A DNA stretch of 64,000 bases from Azospirillum brasilense (GTDB lineage: Bacteria; Pseudomonadota; Alphaproteobacteria; Azospirillales; Azospirillaceae). The notes under the pieces are model-generated. The model ran no database searches and was not told the DNA's origin. It saw only the letters and a list, made by a program, of their open reading frames with translations. The translations under genes and the position numbers were made by a program. The DNA lies in contig NZ_VITI01000001.1 in assembly GCF_007827795.1 (NCBI RefSeq), forward strand, positions 62,001-126,000, read 5' to 3'. This document shows, piece by piece, positions 61,409 through 64,000 of the stretch. How positions within the stretch are numbered: the first letter of the stretch is position 1; each line of letters opens with the position of its first letter.

Positions 61409-62170
61409 TCATTGGGGCTCCATGTGAAGATAGCCGTCGCGCAGGAAGATCTGCACCGGCTTCTTCAGCACGTCGTTCCCGAAATCCTCGCTGACGCGGT
61501 ACAGCCCGGCCACCGAGACGACCTCGGCCTCCAGGCTGTGACAGAAGATTCGCGCGTTGGTGTCGCCGGACACGCCGGCCAGCGCCCGGCCGCGCAGCGC
61601 GCCGTAGACGTGGATGTTGCCGTCGGCCACCACCTCCGCGCCGGGGGACACCGGGGCGGTGATGACCAGATCCGTCTTCTCGGCGTAGATCTGCTGGCCG
61701 GAGCGCACCGGCTCGGTCACCAGCAGCGCGGGACGGTAGATCGGCTCGGGCGGCGGGGCGGGGATCGGGGCGGCGCCGGCCTGCGGGTCGGCGGCGGGGG
61801 TTGCCGCGGACTCCAGCTTGGCGGCGCGCCCGGCGGGCATCGGGGTCAGCCCGGCGGCGAGCGCCCCCTCATGGACGGGGCGCGGACCGCCCCGGAAGCC
61901 GACGGGCAGCAGGTACAGCGCGCGCAGGTTGGTCACCAGGGCGGCGATGTCGAAACGCGGGGTGTCCTCCGTCAACTCCTCGAAGTCGAGGACGACAGGG
62001 GCGTTCCGGAAAAAGTTGGGCGCCTGCCGCACCTTGACGGCGAGCTGGGTGAAGAAGTCCGGCGACGCCGGATCATTCACCTTCAGCACCATCATGGTGA
62101 AGGAATTGCCCCGCAACTGGAACGGACCGTCCCGATCGGCACCCTGCCTGGCGCTGCTCACCGCTGCCAT
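61409..62170 (-). CDS. minC: Septum formation inhibitor MinC
   Basis: MinC blocks FtsZ assembly away from mid-cell. The 253-residue protein has the N-terminal FtsZ-inhibiting domain ([17 protein letters not shown] to [12 protein letters not shown]), a Pro/Ala-rich linker around 120-150, and the C-terminal beta-helix with [20 protein letters not shown] and [20 protein letters not shown], the MinD-binding surface. The start at 62170 is the ATG that keeps the family N-terminus; an upstream frame to 62251 has no support. It is first in minCDE, with 141 bases to minD. Confidence 0.95.
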   Translation of the reverse strand: MAAVSSARQGADRDGPFQLRGNSFTMMVLKVNDPASPDFFTQLAVKVRQAPNFFRNAPVVLDFEELTEDTPRFDIAALVTNLRALYLLPVGFRGGPRPVHEGALAAGLTPMPAGRAAKLESAATPAADPQAGAAPIPAPPPEPIYRPALLVTEPVRSGQQIYAEKTDLVITAPVSPGAEVVADGNIHVYGALRGRALAGVSGDTNARIFCHSLEAEVVSVAGLYRVSEDFGNDVLKKPVQIFLRDGYLHMEPQ

Positions 62171-62910
62171 CCTGCTTGTGTTCCTGCCGAATCCGCGTCG
62201 TCCGCATGTCTGGAGCCATCGGCCAGGCGCCAGGGCGGAAGGGTCAACCACCCGGGTTCTAGCGGCGCGGACCCCATCCGTTCAAGCCTTTCCCGGCGCC
62301 GATGGAGTGACAACCACCGGACACACGCGCCATGGGCCGGAACAGGGCGTCCCCGTCCGGGCTGGAAGTCCATGTGTTGCGTCAGCGGAAGGTCTCACTA
62401 CAAAGTATGGTAATGGAACTGGATTCGCCGGGCAAAGGGTTTTGCGGGACTATGCCCTTTTCGCGCTGCGGCATCTTTCCCTCGCCGCAGCGCCCGCAAA
62501 GATGGTCTGCGCGACCGCAACACATCCCCTCGTCGCGGCGCCGGCGGGTTCCCTCCGCCTCTGGCGGTAGTCCATTGCCGCCGCGCCTCCACCTGCGGCT
62601 CACCCACAACATCTTGTGTGAATCTTTTGCGATGCCCGCAATTTCGACTGACGTTCGCCGCCGCGCGCCTTATCTTCGTGATGTGAGGTTCCTATTCCGA
62701 CGAAGAGGTCCGCTTGCATCCTGCTTCGTTCCCGAGCGTCCGATTGTCGCCGGCACCCCATGACGGGCGCAGCCGACGGGACGCACGCCTCGCACCGGCA
62801 AGCCAGACTCCGGCCACCCTGTTGCACAGCAACATCGACGACCTCCCCCTTGCGGGAGGTTTTTTTGTGCCCGGAGCCGCCGCCCACCAACGTGACGTTA
62901 GGAGAGCGAT
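62171..62910. other. Long intergenic region, minC / PhoH-like gene, with a terminator-ended leader
   Basis: These 740 bases lie between the divergent minC and PhoH-like genes and hold no supported protein gene; the frames in it lack ribosome sites or run against known genes. The minCDE promoter should be in the left part. On the right the plus strand from about 62690 ends in a classical terminator at 62841-62866, 44 bases before the PhoH-like gene, so a small RNA or an attenuated leader is likely. Confidence 0.55.
62841..62866 (+). terminator. Rho-independent terminator or attenuator before the PhoH-like gene
   Basis: ACCTCCC pairs exactly with GGGAGGT around a short loop and is followed directly by six or more T. 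No protein gene ends before it on the plus strand. Confidence 0.85.
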
Positions 62911-63648
62911 ATGGCCAGACGCCAGACCAAAGGCAGTGCCGTTTCAGCGTCCGAGTCGACGGTCCACCCGCTGTTCCCCGCCGCCGGCTGGGACCCCGTG
63001 GGCGGCGCCGACCGCCGCGACCAGAGCTATCTCCGCAAGGTCAAGCCCCAGAGCCCCAACCAGAAGAGGCTGATGGAGGCGATCAGGGACCATAACCTCG
63101 TTGTGGCGCTCGGCCCCGCCGGCACCGGCAAGACCTATCTGGCGATCTCCTCCGCGGTGGAGGCGCTGGAGGAAGGCAAGGTCGACCGCATCGTGCTGTC
63201 CCGCCCGGCCATCGAGGCGGGCGAGAGCATCGGCTATCTGCCGGGCGACATGCACGAGAAGATGGCCCCCTTCCTGCGCCCGCTCTACGACGCGCTGAGC
63301 GAACGGCTGGGCGCCAAGCGCCTGCGTGCCCTGATGGCCGACGGCACCATCGAGATCGCGCCCGTCGGCTTCATGCGCGGGCGCACCCTGAACAACGCCT
63401 TCGTGGTGATCGACGAGGCGCAGAACTGCACCTACGCCCAGGTCAAGATGCTGCTGACCCGGCTGGGCTGGCATTCCACCATGGTCCTGACCGGCGACCC
63501 CGACCAGACGGACCTTCTGGACAACCTGTCGGGTCTGGCCGACATCGCGCGCCGGCTGGAAGCGGTGGAGGGCATCGCCGTCGTCCGCCTGAGCGACACC
63601 GACATCGTCCGCCACCCCCTGGTCGCCAGCATGCTGACGGTGCTTTGA
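62911..63648 (+). CDS. PhoH-like ATPase
   Basis: The 245-residue protein is a PhoH family P-loop NTPase. VVALGPAGTGKTYLAISSAV holds Walker A at 68-75; LSRPAIEAGESIGYLPGDM is the PhoH signature; VVIDEAQNCTYAQVKMLLTR near 165 is Walker B; and MVLTGDPDQTDL is the sensor motif. It lacks the N-terminal KH or PIN parts of longer relatives. PhoH proteins are tied to RNA metabolism and phosphate starvation, but the precise role is uncertain. GTTAGGAG lies upstream, and a terminator-ended leader precedes it. Confidence 0.92.
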   Translation: MARRQTKGSAVSASESTVHPLFPAAGWDPVGGADRRDQSYLRKVKPQSPNQKRLMEAIRDHNLVVALGPAGTGKTYLAISSAVEALEEGKVDRIVLSRPAIEAGESIGYLPGDMHEKMAPFLRPLYDALSERLGAKRLRALMADGTIEIAPVGFMRGRTLNNAFVVIDEAQNCTYAQVKMLLTRLGWHSTMVLTGDPDQTDLLDNLSGLADIARRLEAVEGIAVVRLSDTDIVRHPLVASMLTVL

Positions 63649-63704
63649 AGCCGTCGGCAAACGAACGGCACCGACGCGCAACCACCCTTCCGTTTCGCAA
63701 CTGC

Positions 63705-63735
63705 GGGAGGCCTTCGGGCCTCCCCTTTCTTTTTC
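63705..63735 (+). terminator. Rho-independent terminator of the PhoH-like gene
   Basis: GGGAGGCC pairs with GGCCTCCC around a TTCG loop, followed by a CTTTCTTTTT run, 57 bases after the stop. Confidence 0.92.
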
Positions 63736-63936
63736 ACGGCACCGCAATCTTTCTCTTCCAAACTTTTCGACGGCGACCCGCGACGTTTTCTCACCCTGGG
63801 TTGATCCGCCTTGACGACGATCAGGCGCGCGGAGCAAAAGTAACAAAAAATTTAGCAGAATTTCCGGATGGCCATCGCCCCGTCCGGGACCGGCGCCGGT
63901 GTGCTGGAAACAAGGAAGATTCCGGAGGAACGTCAG

Positions 63937-64000
63937 GTGTTCGAGCGCATCAGCATCAAGGGTAAGATCTCCGTCATCCTGGGCGTCGCGGCCGTCGGGC
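63937..64000 (+). CDS. N-terminal fragment of a chemoreceptor-like or sensor membrane protein
   Basis: Twenty-one codons are visible before the window ends. A GTG at 63937 lies eight bases after GGAGG and starts MFERISIKGKISVILGVAAV. A basic-amphipathic start (RISIKGKI) followed by a hydrophobic stretch is the usual opening of membrane chemoreceptors in this kind of genome, but other two-component sensors start the same way. The upstream stretch 63780-63920 is AT-rich and probably holds the promoter. Confidence 0.5.
   Translation, partial: MFERISIKGKISVILGVAAVG

Noticed and set aside
62332..62763. A 143-codon plus-strand frame in the minC / PhoH-like gap
   Set aside because: Low-complexity Arg/Ser/Pro content, no ribosome site, and no similarity to a family that I know.

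Overview
The window is GC-rich alphaproteobacterial chromosomal DNA. Its core is a nitrogen-fixation region whose gene order and protein features match Azospirillum, most likely A. brasilense or a close relative. The reasons are draT-draG divergent from nifHDK, the order nifE-nifN-nifX-DUF269-DUF683-fdxB-nifQ, an iscA-nifU-nifS-nifV-cysE-nifW block, fixABCX, a double-PAS soluble aerotaxis receptor between nifK and nifE, and several chemoreceptors with C-terminal PilZ-like domains. The species call is inference; no database search was run.

Layout. 1-5.3 kb: the end of a DegT-type aminotransferase gene, a SIR2-like gene, azoR, a class II glutamine amidotransferase, and the draT-draG-draB operon that switches the nitrogenase Fe protein off and on by ADP-ribosylation. 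5.5-6.9 kb: an uncharacterised 444-residue protein. 7-11.3 kb: nifHDK with two overlapping NifA sites and a sigma-54 promoter. 11.4-15.3 kb: an Rrf2 regulator, an NDH-2-like flavoprotein and the aerotaxis receptor. 15.3-20.6 kb: nifENX, DUF269, DUF683, fdxB, nifQ (FeMo-cofactor assembly). 20.6-26.6 kb: a helical-repeat protein, then iscA, nifU, nifS, nifV, cysE, nifW (Fe-S and homocitrate supply). 26.6-30.5 kb: fixABCX (electron bifurcation to nitrogenase). I see four sigma-54 promoters (nifH, nifE, iscA, fixA), each 70-90 bp downstream of one or two TGT-N10-ACA sites. nifA, nifB, nifZ and nifT are not in the window.

30.7-64 kb is mixed housekeeping and sensing: a small unknown protein, two membrane chemoreceptors with PilZ-like tails, a hybrid histidine kinase, a Crp/Fnr regulator, a double cold-shock protein, a RecD2-type helicase, malate synthase G, tRNA-Val(GAC), an N-formylglutamate amidohydrolase family protein, otsA-glk, a uracil-DNA-glycosylase-like protein, a pterin dehydratase, a glycosyltransferase, a translationally coupled epimerase-cupin-aminotransferase operon, a short soluble chemoreceptor-like protein, a two-gene PAS plus receptor unit that looks like a split Aer, a CRTAC1-type beta-propeller protein, minCDE, a PhoH-like ATPase and the first codons of another receptor-like gene.

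The most unusual features are GC-rich palindromic intergenic repeats (seven copies, three inside nif operons), three tandem perfect hairpins between fdxB and nifQ, metal-ligand-rich tails on NifN and on the nif-linked CysE, the split Aer unit, the short chemoreceptor with its signalling hairpin in front of its sensor part, and a terminator-ended leader or small-RNA candidate before the PhoH gene.
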